Source of the DNA: Pyrocephalus nanus
Lineage: Eukaryota; Chordata; Aves; Passeriformes; Tyrannidae
Assembly (NCBI GenBank): GCA_038380795.1
Contig: CM076267.1
Coordinates: forward strand, 11,453,501 to 11,517,500
Direction of reading: 5' to 3'
Length of the DNA stretch: 64,000 bases
Below the pieces are notes generated by a model. It was not told the origin of the DNA, did no database searches, and worked only from the letters and a program-made list of their open reading frames with translations. The position numbers and the translations under genes were made by a program. Shown piece by piece: positions 1 to 14,000 of this stretch. Within the stretch, counting starts at the first letter, position 1; every line of letters begins with the position of its first letter.

Positions 1-630
1 TTCTAATCCCCTTCTATCACAGGTTTCTGACACATAGCTGGAAAGGGAAGAAACTCCTTTAAAGGATATTTTATGCCAGTGCATTCAGTTTTCTGTTCTT
101 TGGAGCCTATCTCTGGAGCTGCTCATTCCCACACTGTTGCAGAAGGCAGCACTGGCTCCTGAGCAAACCGTGGCCACGTTCAGAAAACCCAAACATCATT
201 GACAGTAACAGAAAAGGCCTAGCTAGCAGCAGAAATTGAGTTGGTAATAAAAAAGATATATTAATTATCGTGTATGAGTGAAACAGCCGATACAGTTCAA
301 CTGTTTAGCCCTCCTGTGGCTCATAACACCGTCTGCTTTATGACTTCAGCAGTCCATGCTGCAGTCACTGGTTTCTATTTATTTTTTAAACAACTACCCC
401 CACAGTCCTGCCACTATTACAGACTTAGCACAAATTCCCAACCCACAGTCCTCTGAACTCTCCTCTTAATGCCCTCCAGCACCCACAGCCCAACACAAAA
501 ACAAGAAAACCCCACCATGCTGGAATGTGGTCTCACACAGGAGTGGGAGACAGTGGGTGCCTCCCACTGTGCTGCCAGTGGCACCCAGCTGCTCTCCAGC
601 TCCCTCACAGCTACATCAAGCAAGAGCTTG

Positions 631-671
631 GGTGCTGCAACACGTGGGTGCTGCAACACGTGGGTGCTGCA
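631..671. repeat. 16-bp tandem repeat with CACGTG E-boxes
   Basis: The unit GGTGCTGCAACACGTG starts at 631 and 647, and a third, partial copy starts at 663. Each full copy ends in the palindromic E-box CACGTG (641-646 and 657-662). The repeat lies inside SLC49A4 intron 1. Confidence 0.9.
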
Positions 672-3600
672 TCCCCCACAACTCTTCCAGCATGCCTTAC
701 TTTCAGGCTGCTTTTTGAAGTACATGAAAAGAAAATGCATTCCCTTACCCCTCTCATTACTGACTTGTAATGATCAATAAGTAAGTGATTTATTATGCCC
801 AGTTTAAGAAACTTAGTAAAAGATGTTGTATGGCCATAATGAAATCCTTGTTCCAACTACTTATACATTGCAGTTTGTCATTCAGAAAGGGAACATGATT
901 AACATGTCCCTGTGCATCCCACAGCTGAGGCTGGTGTACTGCAGCCCACTCTTCCCCAGCTACAGACCACTGCAAGCAGCACCTTCCAGCTCAGAGCATC
1001 ACACACACGGCAGATATTGTTTGGGTTTGGTTTCTCCCTCCCCCTCCTAATGGAGCATTCATCTTAGGGGGAAATTCCAATTGGATGTGCAAAATAGAAG
1101 AGTTTTCACCGTTCTCCTTTTCTTTTAATGGAAGTTTATCAAGAGGAAAGGCTGACAGCCCTCCACCTGGCATGGCAGCAGTGGATTTCCCTCCTACAGA
1201 TCACATCCCCTACTCTCGGATGCATTAACATTTGAGGGGTTTCCTTCCTTCAGCTGCAGATATTAAAATCAGTTCTCACAAACATAGAGCACAAGTGACA
1301 TCAGCCTGCTGCACATATTCACAGTTTTTAAAGACCAGGCTGAAAGTACAAATGGTCCCTTCTGACATTGAACTGAGAGCATTTACTTAACTACTCTATT
1401 ATTTTGACTAAAACATATCTAGCTAGGAGAAAATAAACCTAAAATGTTGTTTTGATCCACACACACACCAGGAAACTAAAAGCTCACCAATGTCAACAGC
1501 TGTTCTAACAACTCACTGTCAACTGCGCTTTTCCTTCCAATTTAAAGCAAATTTAGTTTTCAAATAAATTCTTGGTTTGCCTTTCTTGATACAACAAAGC
1601 AAGTTCTCTTCTATGAAATAAACCAATAAAAATGAACTTCTACATTTGGGTTCAGTAAGCAAAGCATTGAGCTCCAAGTCTTCCACAATTTTTTTTTTTT
1701 GGTCCTGGGATTGTTTTTATGTCTTGTCTAAATGGCCTCCTTAGTGTTCAAGCATCCTTTTTAAACGGATTTCTTTGCTGGATACCAATTCTCCATTTCG
1801 TACGATGGGTCTGTTTCTCTCCCTTCTTGACACATGCCTCTACATTTAGCTGTAATTAAAAAAAAAAGGCCTAATTAAACAGCTCCTTTTATCATGGAAT
1901 CCTGAAATCCCCACACAGAATTTCCTTGTTCATCACTGACTATCCTCCAGAAATCTTTGGTTTTTAATGTAATTCTAGCAAAATTGTACTGACATTTTAT
2001 TCTCATAATATCAGTTTTCTTTGTCATGATTAAAATAAAAAGAAAATTTTCTAGCTTTCTACTAAACTCAGAAAATAAAACTTCTATTGTGCCTGCTCTT
2101 TCCCAAATTGACTACCATCATTAAGGAGGATAAGCAGCAATCCTCTTTCAGAAGAGGCATCCTTGCATCAAGCAATCCAATTCTCACAAGAAAAGAATCT
2201 TTTCAGTGATGCAAAAAGAATTCATAGCCAAGATGTGGTCCCAGTCTTTCTGCTAACACATGGAACAAACTTGAAAAGTAAGTATATTGGGCCTGCCTCA
2301 CAATCTACAAAGGCACTTGACTGCAGAGGAGCATAAATGTCTGGAAATTCAATGGAAGATAAATACATCCTCAAAAACCGTATCAACTACACTTGGATGA
2401 AAGAGAAACTGGGAACCAAATACAAGACTGCATGCAGGAGAGAACAACTACCAGGTCACATGTAGTTAATCCAAAATTACTCCCAGTTTGAGGGCCAAGA
2501 TACCACAGGGTGCTATTAAACTCAACCTAGACCTCCCTTTCTTTCTGGCTACATGATGCTGATGCTCCTGTTACGGACCCGTCTTATTGAGCTGTGTTTT
2601 TAAAACAAACTGAAGCCAAGTGCTTCCATCCATTCCCCTTGGCTTTATGTGGCACTGCCAAGATAGCAGCCAAATTTCAACTGGAAAGATTCAGGACTTG
2701 AGTATTTTTTTTCTAACTGAAAATGATGCCAGCTCAATTTAAACATTCTGCAAGAGAGGTGACAGCATCCCCCTGGCATCAAAAAGAACTGAGCTCTATC
2801 ATACAGAACCTGTCTGACATAAATTAGACCCAGAGCTACATTTTAACTCCCAGTCTTGTCTAGGATACAGAAAGATCTTTTCCTGTACGAATCCATAACA
2901 CAGCCCAGTTCCACCCTTCAGTGGAGGATTGCAGGGCAAGGGCAGATTCCACTGGACACTGTGCTCCAATTTCTGACATGAAGAGTTGGCAGATTGAAAT
3001 GCCCAGATAAAATATGTACTAGAAACTTCTTGAAATGTAGATGTCAGAGGTGATGATCTTCAGAAGGGCAATTTCTCCTTATATTATCTTAGAGCTGTTA
3101 CAACAGAATCTGTCAGCAATAGCTGCACAGTTAAGACCCAGGTTATCAAAAGGACTTTGAAATTTCTATATAAATTATTTGCAAAGTTTAAATTTGAGCA
3201 AACAGATTCTGTAAGTATAAACACAGGAATTTCAAGTAAAATAGTTCCTGTGGTTTGATACAGACTTTCTCATCAGGGTCAGAAGTTCAGTAGAGCCAGT
3301 GTTTCCAAAGTGTTGTTACCACTGATGCAGGGGAATCCACAAGGAAGTCTCTGCCAAATCAGGAAGACAGACTGGTGCCAGGGACCAGATCTGACCCAAA
3401 GACAGTTATTTCTGCTGCTAGCACTTGTTGGACAGACACAGCAAGGCTGCATGCAAAACTGTAAGTAAGAGGGCAAACACTCATCCCCATCTTTTTTCAG
3501 TGTACCTCTCAGATAAAGAGCATGCATTCCCTGGATAAAAGTCATCATGGGAGTCCTTGTAAGAAGAGCATCCCTCACAAATTTTGAGGTCAGTTAAGAA

Positions 3601-5559
3601 TCTTGTAAAAAAATCACAATACAACTAAGAGACTCCAAGAACAAAATTTAGCCAGTCAAGTGTTTCAGGAAGGATACTCAGATGGACGGAAGTGATTGAA
3701 CACATGTAACCACTAAAGCAGATATAGTGGGTGATAGAACATAACTGTGAGAAGTAAAGCTAAATCTAATGCAACTGAGAATTACAACAATCACACAACC
3801 ACTCCACAAATCCCGAGCATTTTTCTTTATGTGCACCCTGACTGTAAGGAAACTGAGACACTTAGGCATTCATACTCTAATTGCACTTCTGGACTGTATT
3901 GTAAATACCTGCTTTATGGTATTTTTCTTCTTCAACTCCCTTCAACATTCATGAAAGGATATTAAAGTCCTTATTTTTCAGTACTCTAAATACAAGAATT
4001 TGACTGCACCTGTTAGAAAGAATCACAAGCAATCACAACCATGTTAAGAGGCTGGAGGATGCTTTCATCTCATCTGCATCAACAAGGCCAAGCCAATGGG
4101 AATAGTGGATCTATCCTGTTTTAACATTATCCCAGTATATTAGGCAAGCACATAGTCAATCTCTAAATATATGTCAAGAGAAGTATCACTTAATTCTTCT
4201 GCTCTCAACTCCTCTACACTTAGTGATTACAAACTTAATGGCCCAAGGTTTTTCTATGGTGTCTTACACAGTGAGCTCCACTACCACAGATTTAACTACA
4301 GTTGCTTAAAGACTACACCTGTAAATACAAAGCAAATATTTCAGAATTTGAACAGCAATTTAAAAGTCTGGTACTGTAAATAAAATAGTCCTGTTTTTAA
4401 GAACTGCACAGGCCTAATCTGAGATTTTGGATACATGCAAAGGTAGTTTACAAGTATTGAAGCTTCCTTCCATATGTCAGTGAAAGATTTTGAAGCATCC
4501 TTACAGTTTAACATCAACAATGGAAAAACAAATGGCAAAAGATGTAGATTAAAAATCTGCATTGCAAGTGATGTAAATTCTATTTAGCAATCCAGAGACT
4601 CTGACATTTTGCCTGAACAGATAAACAAAGTGCTGAGTTGAATGGTATTTGCCTGAAGATTAAAATTATGATTTTAGAATCAGTTTTAGACTCTTTATTA
4701 GAATATCTGCTATTCTTTAATACTAGGTTTCTTGGCTTCAAAGGAGGCCAATTATTTTAGCCAATTATTGTTATTATTTATTTTACTGCAGAAAGCATCA
4801 AAGTGCTATGAACCTCTCTTAATGCTTTCAGTGCATCTCAGAGAAGAGAGCATTGGCCTGGGGCAGCAGGACCTGCACCTCTTGACATGTCTTATGGAAT
4901 TGGGCAGGCCACTTGCTTCTCTGCTTCACCTCTTTTTGCCCGCTCTGCCTTGTTTATTCAGGCTACAAACACGTGGAAACAGGAGCCAGTCTGACCATTA
5001 ATATGAGAAAGTCTAGTAAAACAGCTTCTCTTCACTTGAGATCAGTGCAGTGCCTGGATACAAGAAAAAAGAGATCTCTGAGTGCTAACTAAATCTGTGA
5101 AATCAACAAACACTTTTAAGAGTTGTTCTTTCTTTTCTCACCTCAGGTACCTGCTTTCTACTCTCCACTCCAGGATCTAATAAAACATGAAGATTCAAGT
5201 GAATCATTGAATCCATCTTTGCCAGCTGATAAAATAAAATCTACATAATGAGGCCTCTGTGTGTGTACACATGTGCTGGTGTATAAATACTGAGTGATGC
5301 AGAGCAAGTGACAAAAGTAGCCAATAATGCAGCTGGGAGCTAAATCTCCTCATTAATTTTGAAGATTAACCATGGATGCTCACTAACGAGTCAACAGAAA
5401 GTATAAGACTTCTTGAGCTTCACTCAAGCTCTCACTATTGTATTTGAGGATGAACAAGAGTCCTTGCAGCACTCAACAAGGGAGGGAAGCTCTTTCTTTT
5501 CTCTTCCCACTCCTTTCAAGGACTCCAATTGCACAGCAGGCTCAATTACCACACCACTA

Positions 5560-5700
5560 ACTACAGAGCCTTACCTGTGGTGACGGGTACACGTCTAAGA
5601 CGGGAAAACGTTCTGTCATTATCTTGGTGGTACTTGCCCGTACCACCCAATGGGGCATGAAATTCTTCATTTTAAGAAATACAGAGGCAGTTTGATTTGC
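5560..5700 (-). other. CpG-rich, exon-like patch with perfect hairpin
   Basis: This short patch stands out from its AT-rich intron by having five CpGs within about 60 bases (5584-5641). It contains a perfect 8-bp inverted repeat, GGTGGTAC at 5626-5633 and GTACCACC at 5640-5647, separated by six bases. Read on the minus strand it ends in a good splice donor (CAG followed by GTAAGG, near 5573). At least two minus-strand frames stay open across it, and one would accept the phase-1 junction left by SLC49A4 exon 1. I do not recognise any peptide it could encode. It could be a cryptic or alternative exon, a structured RNA, a regulatory element, or a relic of a mobile element. Confidence 0.35.
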
Positions 5701-8700
5701 CACAACAGAGTATCAAGAAGCAACTGTGCAGCAAGGATTGGCAGCTACACTAAATACTGCCTTAGTGCATCCACTAAGCAGGACACTAAGTGCAAAGTTT
5801 CTCCTTTTTATTATCCCTGCTGAGAGTTGAGGAAAAAAGAGCTGTAAGAGCCTCATTGATGTAATATCCATGCAGGTCTTGTGACTTGTCAGAAAGGTCA
5901 CTGGAGTGAGCTTTCAATTTTTCTCTGGGTGAACAGTTTCAATGTTATTTTAACATTAAAATCCATCAGGCACTATTTAGGGTACATAGTTCATCCTAAA
6001 AGACACCCTTTGCAGCACCGTAATGGGTCCTAAAGCCACTGTATTTTTTAATGTTCCTGATCAATTCTTTAGGTTCCCATGATTAATTAAAAAAATGTAA
6101 CAATTCCACCTCTCTCAAGTATTCAAAAAGGGTGGCACTCATCAAAAATAACCAAATAAAACAGAAAGAGTTCCTAAATGCAGTTATACTTGGTGTCCTA
6201 TATTCCAGAAAAACACCGATGGACTTTGGAAAAAGCAGAAGACCTCTCACTTTCAAAACACATCACTCCCTGCTGAGTCATACACATCTCCAGCTCTAAA
6301 AACAGGAAAAATCTAAAAATCCTCTCTTCTAAAAATCTGCATGAGAAAGCTTAAATTTGTAGCTTTTGAGGAAGTTGGAGCATTAATCATAAGCTACAAG
6401 TATAGCTACAGAGTCACAATAGCACAGGCACGTGAGAAGAATTAAAAAAAAACCAAAATTACAGTAGGAAGTGATGGAATAGCTCTGAACATCACCACGG
6501 AGAGAAAGGCAGTACAAGCCAAAATTTCCCTTGCTCTGGGATTATAACTAAAAAAATTCTTAAAGAAACATGTACCAGGTTTTCTGCCTGCTCAGCTGAG
6601 ACACCAGGCTGCCACTGGGAGAATCCAAACATTCTACAAGAAAATTTGCAAAATAAGGTAACAATTACCAAAATATCATGTTTCTTAAATGTAGTTCTGC
6701 TCTTCTCAGCACTAAGCGTAGGTTTGGGTGTTTTTAAACATCCAAATATTTTTATTTGGCAATGTCAGATGACAGATTTTCCCAACGGGGTAGATCATTG
6801 CAGGGCCTATATTATGCACTATCTACTTCTTCAGCTCTGAAAAGGCAGGCAAATACAAATACTCATTTTACACAGCTCCTTTCCCACAAGCAAGGCACTT
6901 CTTACAAGAAAAAAAAAATAAAACAGGTAGAAATCAGCAATGCAGAACATATCCAAACTCTATTAAGAAGTAATGAAGCTCATTTTTGCATTTTCTTCAA
7001 GTTTTTTTTCACTCCTGAAACATAATAGGAAATTACCCCAAAAGCATTGGCCAAAATTAATGAACAAAAACTATTATGTTTCTGCAGTTCTGTAAGGCTG
7101 TTACTGGAAATCAGAAATCAGAAAGTTGTGTTAGTTCAGCATTACCAAGTGAAAATGGTCTTTGTTCATACTTAGTTTCTTCTGATAGGAAAAATAAATA
7201 CCATGTTAATTCTTTGAAGGGAAGACTATTTTCTTTAGAGGAAACAGATTCAGCTTTTGCAACCCAACACCTGAACTACTCTTCCTTCTCTTTAATGGAA
7301 TTCTAAACTAAAAGCTGGGAATTAAATACAGTATAAACATACAGCTAGCAAAACAAATCCAATACAACTTTCCTAGGTACTTTACTACTGTCATAATAAA
7401 AATGTACAAGAAAGCCTGAGGGATTTTGATAAAAGTGAAATTATTGTTGTCATTTATGTTATATCAACTACCTTTATGTAGCACTGCTGCCACACTGTTA
7501 AAAACTTCTAAAAGAAAGGAGACTGGAAAAATTTAAATGCTTTCAAAATGCAGCAAGGCAGTGGACAACGAAACAGTATTTTAGTGTTTTTTGTCCCATT
7601 CCACAAAGCTTTCTAGAAAGGGAGAGATACCAGCCAGCGGGCCCACATCCACCCCAGCATCCCACTTGTGCCTCCATCACGAGGCCAGATATCCATCACC
7701 ACCGAACCCACAGAAGAAGGAACAGCAGGAACAGCCGCCCTCCTCTGCGTCAGCAGCACCCAGAGAGCCCCGCTGGGAGCAGGTGGCTGTGGCTGGGACA
7801 CCACGGGGAAGGGGAAGGTAAAGGCAGGGCCGATTCACCCTCTGGCTGACAAGGGACAGTGCCAGGCTGGGTAGTGAAGAGACAAAACACAGGGGTTTTT
7901 TTGGAGATAAATAAAGGCAAAAAGGTCAACCATGCTCCAAGAGATTCCTTTCTCCTGGATTTAAAAGTGCCCCTCAAGGCAGTTCACAAAAACCATGCTG
8001 CTAACCTGTGGTGCTGTGCAGGCACCTGCCATCCCACTGCTTGCTGCCAGCTACTTAAGTCACATCTGCTGACACCTCTTGCTCACTCAGCGTCCTTTTC
8101 CCTGTGCCTCTTACTCAACTCATCCTCCACCTTTCCCATCCCCAGCACTCCCTGCCCTCTGGCTCCTGATCCTGCTTCAGCATCCATGACTCCCATGCTT
8201 CACCAACTACCTTGTCCCATACTCTTCTGTCTCTCTTTCTATCTGTCCAAGGGCTTTTCTCCCTCCTTTGGGCCCTGAGCTTCTCGCATCCAACCTCTCC
8301 TACTCCTCAACAACCAAGAGGAGTGGAGAACAGAGGGAAATGGGAGGACAAGATGGACATGCCACAACACAGGTGAGGCAGGAAGTAGAGAAATTGAGGG
8401 AGTCAGATTAGAAAGAACTTGGGTCAAGAGAAAGTTATGAGGGGTAGTAAAAATTCATGAGCATACAACAGAGGAGATGTCAGTGCACAGCTGTACTAGT
8501 ATTACACTCCCTGTAGTCAACTTCTAAAAGCTACTGTTGACAAAATACCTTCCCAGATGGGGCTGTGTCCTGACCCATTTTACTTAAGTGCTTTACTCTG
8601 CTTGTGTCAGCAGCTGCATTAGAAAAGTAAGGGATCCTATTTCACACTGGTAAATGATTTCGCTATTTATCAATTTGTCAACATAAAGGTATATCAAGTT

Positions 8701-8703
8701 ACG

Positions 8704-9010
8704 CACAGAATCACAGAATTGTTAGGGTTGGAAAGGATCTCTGGAGATCACCTTGTCCAACACCCCTGCCAAGGCTGGGTCACCTAGAGCAGGTTACACA
8801 GAAATGTATCCAAGAGGGTTTTGAATGTCTCCAGTGAGGAGACATGATTCCACGACTTCCCCGGGCAGCATGTTCCAATGCTCTGCCACCTATAACGTAA
8901 AAAGGTTCTTCCTCATGGAGGTGGAACTTCTTGTGTTTTACTTTATGGCCATTACCCACCATTCACTGTGCCTGATTGTGCAGAGCCTCAAGAGAGCATT
9001 ACCCTCAGAC
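8704..9010 (-). mobile_element. CR1 LINE, 5'-truncated 3' end
   Basis: The left edge (8704-8719) is CACAGAATCACAGAAT, the reverse complement of the 8-mer repeat that ends avian CR1 elements. The sequence then follows the CR1 3' region in reverse orientation: GGGTTGGAAAGGATCT, TCACCTTGTCCAACACCCCTGCC, the block around ATGTTCCAATGCTCTGCCACC, and GGTTCTTCCTCATGGAGGTGGAA. The element therefore runs on the minus strand with its 3' end on the left, and is truncated near 9.0 kb as usual for CR1. It is diverged and has no intact reading frame. Confidence 0.9.
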
Positions 9011-9247
9011 AGCATGGCCATTATTATTCTCACATGAGCTACACTAACATGTTAGGATTTTACTTCCCTGTTGGAAATTCCCCACAAGAAATATATTCAT
9101 AGTGGAGAAAAATCTCAAAAGAAAAAGAGAATTGAGGAAAGACAGTTTTGGAATGCAGCTACACTACTGAACAACAGCTGATCTTCTACCTCAGAAACTG
9201 CTTTTCATGTTAAAAAAGTGTTAAGTTTATTCAATTTAGTAACAATG

Positions 9248-9581
9248 TTGTTAGAAAAATACCCTGCTTTGCATGTAATGTGCAGTTTCGATTACTGTTA
9301 GACCCTGCCCCTATTTGCAATTGTAAACCCTAAGCTCACTAGCCCTGTTAGTAGAATTTATAGCTTTTCCCTGCCTTCCATCTCCCGTACCCATGTTTAG
9401 ATATTCCATTGCATGTTAAACTCCCTAAAAATCTTCCCAAATTCCACACATTCCATGCTTTACCAATAAAAAGCTAGCTCACACTGCAATAAAGGTCATT
9501 TGGCCATTTTACCTCTTTGTCTTCCCTGTTAGTGGAGTATCTGTTTGAACCCACGGTCTGAAAATCTCGGTGGTGTTACAG
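9248..9581 (+). mobile_element. Possible solo LTR of an endogenous retrovirus
   Basis: The stretch has the look of the 3' half of an LTR. There is an A/T-rich box with AATAAAAAGC near 9465, then AATAAAGG near 9489, then a T/C-rich tract, and it ends in ...GTGTTACA near 9581. TGTTAG occurs at 9248 and near 9297 and could be the left edge. I found no matching target-site duplication, so the boundaries and even the class are uncertain. No viral gene is present. Confidence 0.35.
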
Positions 9582-10687
9582 CTATCACCGCCGATAACTC
9601 CCATCCATGGAAAAGTTCTTTTAAACCCAACATGCAGCTTCCTGATGGGCTTCAGCATGTGGTGTTTCAAACAGCTGTCCCAGCACTACTGCAAAGACAT
9701 GTGTGAGGAGTACAAAGAACAGAGCAGCTGCCTAAAGAGGGGCAGCATGAAGAGAACGTATGTGGGAACATTGTACAAAGCAGAGATGAGGGGTGATCCC
9801 ACCCAACAGAAAGACCTAGCTCCAGAAGAGGGCATCTGTCGACAGTCATGAATGATGCTTTCAACTCAACCTGGCCCAGCAAGGAGGTTTGAGAAGTGCT
9901 GCTAAGAATCAAGCTAGCATTGCTCTGATGAATTATAGTGGCACCAAGTTAATACAACTCATCAGATCCTAATTAAACCGCTCTATGTTGCTAATCACTG
10001 TGTATCTCCAGTGGTCTTCTGCAGCATGCCTGACTCCAGCGAGGGTGAGCCAGTCAATTCTCTAATGAGTCTTCACTTCTGCAAGCACTTGCACAAATGC
10101 TCTGTGGCCTTTCATGTAGCCACAGTACATAAAATTAAGTAACAAAAGTTAAGTTTGGTTTGCTCTTCCTTTTTCTTTTCTTCCGATGGAACAGAGGAAA
10201 AGTATGTCTTCACAAACATGCGCACCAGCAACTCATCAAAATAAGTTTTGTAAAATCAAGCTGATCAAATATGTGCTCTAGTGGGATTTACCTATATTCA
10301 GCTCTCTAATTGCTCCTTTCATCTCTCCACATGAAAAGCAACACTTCATCTCATTTCTTCCAAGATTAGTTATTTAGGAAAATTAATCCCTTTCATGGGA
10401 TTTGATAGGTGTGGATCAGTATCACTTACAAGATAATGAAATACGCATAAGTTATAGCATACACTAGAAGATGTCTACCGGATGTGAGAGAAAAGACTGG
10501 GGTAAAACAGGTATTTTGCTTCAAACTTCTTTTGTGTTTGGTTCAAGTGCATCAACCACTTGTATTTTCACCAAATACACATACTTTTTACTTAAAAGTC
10601 AAGGCATTCTCCCCCTGCCTTCTTTTTAAGTGAAGCACTGAGTTCATCTTTAGCTTTCATTCAATCCAAGAGAACCTTCTCCTGTTC

Positions 10688-11030
10688 TTGTTGGAGTTAA
10701 AACCTTGGCCATTAACATAAATATTACTTGTTAGAATCAGTTGTTTATGATAAGATTACCCTCTGTAACCTCTGCATCACACTTTCCTTTCTCACTGGCT
10801 CCTTGCTATTCTACCCATATTTTCATATCTGTAAGTCTTCCCATGGATATTTCTTTCCTGTAGGCTGTACTAACTCCCCAAAGCCATAACGTCTGTATAA
10901 ACCTTCTCTATTGTAGAACTGTGCAAATCCCTTTGACTTGATGTCACCAAATCATATTAAAGTTTTACAGCCTTACGCTGAGTCTTATCCCAGACACTTT
11001 TAGCAGAGACTCACGGCTGAACTTGACACA
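10688..11030 (+). mobile_element. Possible LTR-like sequence
   Basis: This is a C/T-rich stretch containing a TATA-like TATAAACC near 10896, a poly(A)-like ATTAAAG near 10957, and an end reading ...GAACTTGACACA near 11030. It begins around TGTTGGAG at about 10688. The arrangement resembles an LTR, but there is no duplication to anchor it and no similarity to the candidate at 9.3 kb. It may equally be ordinary intron. Confidence 0.25.
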
Positions 11031-14000
11031 TGAATTATCGAATTGGTCATTTTGAAATATTGGGCACACATCTTACAGTCACGCATCTGAGATAAGAAAG
11101 TCTATTTCTGAGATCACGATGAATAAGAACTGAAAATGTGTTTCTTCGCCACAGGTGAAAATTCTCAGACTTTAAACGTTCTTGTCCTTCCTCTGTTAAG
11201 CAAAACCCCATGTGCTTACGGTCACTTGTGACATGACAGAACTATGGATACTTCCATCAAAAACTCTGCATTTTCTTGTGAAAACCACCATGGAAAGTAC
11301 TTCACACTGCCCATCTATTTCACAAGTAGAACCTATCAGCAACTAGACCTGCAGCCATTTTTCTAAGTTAGTAGTAACAGGCTCCAATTCATATTTACTA
11401 CAACATTTTCCAAAAGCCTGAATGACGCTGAGATGCCAAGAGCAACAGAAACACTTCAGAAAAATCTTCCCCCTTTGTTGGATTCACTTGGCCATTGATG
11501 TTTCCACTGACTTGTGGAACAACAACCTGCTTCCTCTCTCTACCCACCCTCACATCCCTCAAAATAAACCCAGTGGCATTTCAGAAACACTTCCTACAAG
11601 AAGTAGGAAGTAGGGGAGAACAAGTTCACTTGGAGTCACCTCCCTTCTATCCCAATGACCCTACATGTGAGGTAGAGGAACCCAAAGGTCCCCCCTAAAA
11701 GTAACATCAGTGTTTTCATGCATGTAGCACCAGGTGACAATCTGGGATCTCCAAACATGAATGCTGGCATGCAGAATTCTCTTCATCCATCGTGTGTAGT
11801 TTATTTTATACAGAGAACAGTTATTAAGACATTTTTATACTAGTAAGGTCCAATTTAGTACCTGTACTCAATATTCATGACTATTTTGTCAGACTGCATT
11901 AAAATTTCCAGGTGAAAGAGATAAGAACTGTCAAATGTCTCAGAGAAGGAAACTGAGAAGCATGATCTAACAGCAAAGAAATCAAGAGTTTGATATTCAG
12001 GAAAGGAGTAACTTCATACTAATAAGAACTTTCATGGTTTAAACAGACAAGCCAATCTTGATTTAAAGCCAGAATTTGATTATTTAAGTTTTCTCTCTAC
12101 TTTATAATGTAATCGCTAGAATAACAATGTTATATAAAGTTAATTTCAGCAAAATAAAATTACTAAGATTGTCTATGCAACCCATGTAAGCAAATATAAT
12201 TTTATTAAAAAGGACCAAGAAACTGTGTTCAATGTATTGCAAAAGTAACTGAAAAATATCACCATTCTATTCAATTTGTTTAATGTGAATTATTGTAAAG
12301 TATGTAATTCTTCATTGCCTCTTCTGGCTTATATGGGAACATAATGAAGACTGACATGTTCTACTTCTAGGTCTCACCTTGAAACTAGGAGCTTAATAAA
12401 ACCCCCTTGGTGAACCAGGTCCAGGGAAGGATGTAAGCTTCTGATTTCGAGTTAGATATATAAACATCCTAACAGTTCTGTGTGCTTGTATTTACAGCTC
12501 TTGGGAAATGAAACACTTGAGGCACAAAATGTACATAAACACTCAAGCATCACGTGACGAATTGTAGCTAATTTTAATCATGTAAACAACAAGGGTCCAT
12601 CCAATAGCACACTGAAGTAATTTCCCATTTAATTTCAGTCTTATTGAAACTCTTAAAGGTAATTAGAATGTAAACAAGGACTCTCTAATCCTGTTGCTGA
12701 AGAAAATGCACCGAATAGTAAGATGTGTAGCTCCATGGCACACTCCATCTTTTAACTTTTCTTCATTATGAAAAAAACAACCAAGACAACATCTGTAATT
12801 CTACCTATAGAAAAGTGTTTTCAAATCCACCCGAAATGGCACATACTCAAAAATGACACATGCAAACACAATTCCTGAGTTTCAACATGCACCCATCCCA
12901 GAACAGGACTAAGTGACAGACGCCACTGCTGTCCCTAATACTGCACCCAGCCAAGGAGCACGGAAAGCTCCCTGAGAGTGCCTGAGGGCTGCCTTTCAGC
13001 CTGAGGAAGTTGGGAGACAGGGACAGAACTCACTCCCCAAAGAACTTCCAGCTGTCACATGTGAGCCTCACTATGCATCTGAAAATTAGTGTATTTTGGG
13101 GAACGACAAGAGACCTGCAAAAATACAAAGAAACATCAATTTACACACCTTACAGAGACAAGAGCTAAATCCAGGCTTCCTCCAGTACCTCAAAGACCCT
13201 TTAAAACACTGTTAACACTCAACAAAAAACGTCTATTCCTTATGAATCTGTTCAGACCTTCAAGTAAGATTTTATTTTTTTTTTGCAATTACAGCCATCT
13301 GAAGACCATCACTACCTTCCTAATGCAAATTTACCCTAAATTTCATAAAAAACTCAATATCCCTATAGATCCACAGGAACATGGGTTTAAGTCAACCAAC
13401 ACAGTTTGTCATGCTGCTTCTGGCACCAAGGCCTCTTCTGGGTCATCAGAGTCCTTGGGCCATGTGTACAATTGCCAGTAGTCTCTTCTGCAGAAATTCC
13501 ACAGGGAGCCAGAAGTGACACCATCCATACACCTTTCCCAGCCCTCATATTTCTCCCATTCTCCAACTGCGTTGCCTGTGCCAGCTGCAAACAGCCCTCC
13601 ACAAAGAATCCAGGAGATACTCTCAGCAGGCCAGGAGGGAAAAGGTCAGAAAGGCCAAAAAACTTTTTGAGGTTAGAAAGCTAAACACTGCTGTCCTCTC
13701 TTCTCAGAGGACCCAACACTTCTCTGAGCAGCTGTGATGGAACTGAATCACAGAGCTGAAGAAATGCTTCTTGTAAGTACAACTACTAACATGCCTATTC
13801 TTGAATATTTAATCTTGCAATTTCTAATTAGTTAAAAGCTTAAAAAAAGAAACTGACCAAACTCTTACAAGCAGTACTGAAATAGGAAGCAGGCACACAA
13901 ATAATACAACAGAAGTTTGGTATGAATACAGATTTATGTTTTCAACCATGTGCTGCAATGAACAACTAAAACCCAAAAAGACAAATACTTTTGGACTTGT

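Larger units (their letters stand above)
1..8702 (-). other. SLC49A4: SLC49A4 intron 1, distal part
   Basis: This is intronic sequence on the minus strand, between exon 1 and the next exon, which must lie to the left of the window. I looked on the minus strand for the next conserved SLC49A4 block (the stretch containing LNGLAGPTVMNAAPF in human) and did not find it. Open frames here are short and resemble no family I know. Items of note inside are listed separately: a 16-bp tandem repeat at 631-671 and the CpG-rich hairpin patch at 5.56-5.70 kb. Confidence 0.75.
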
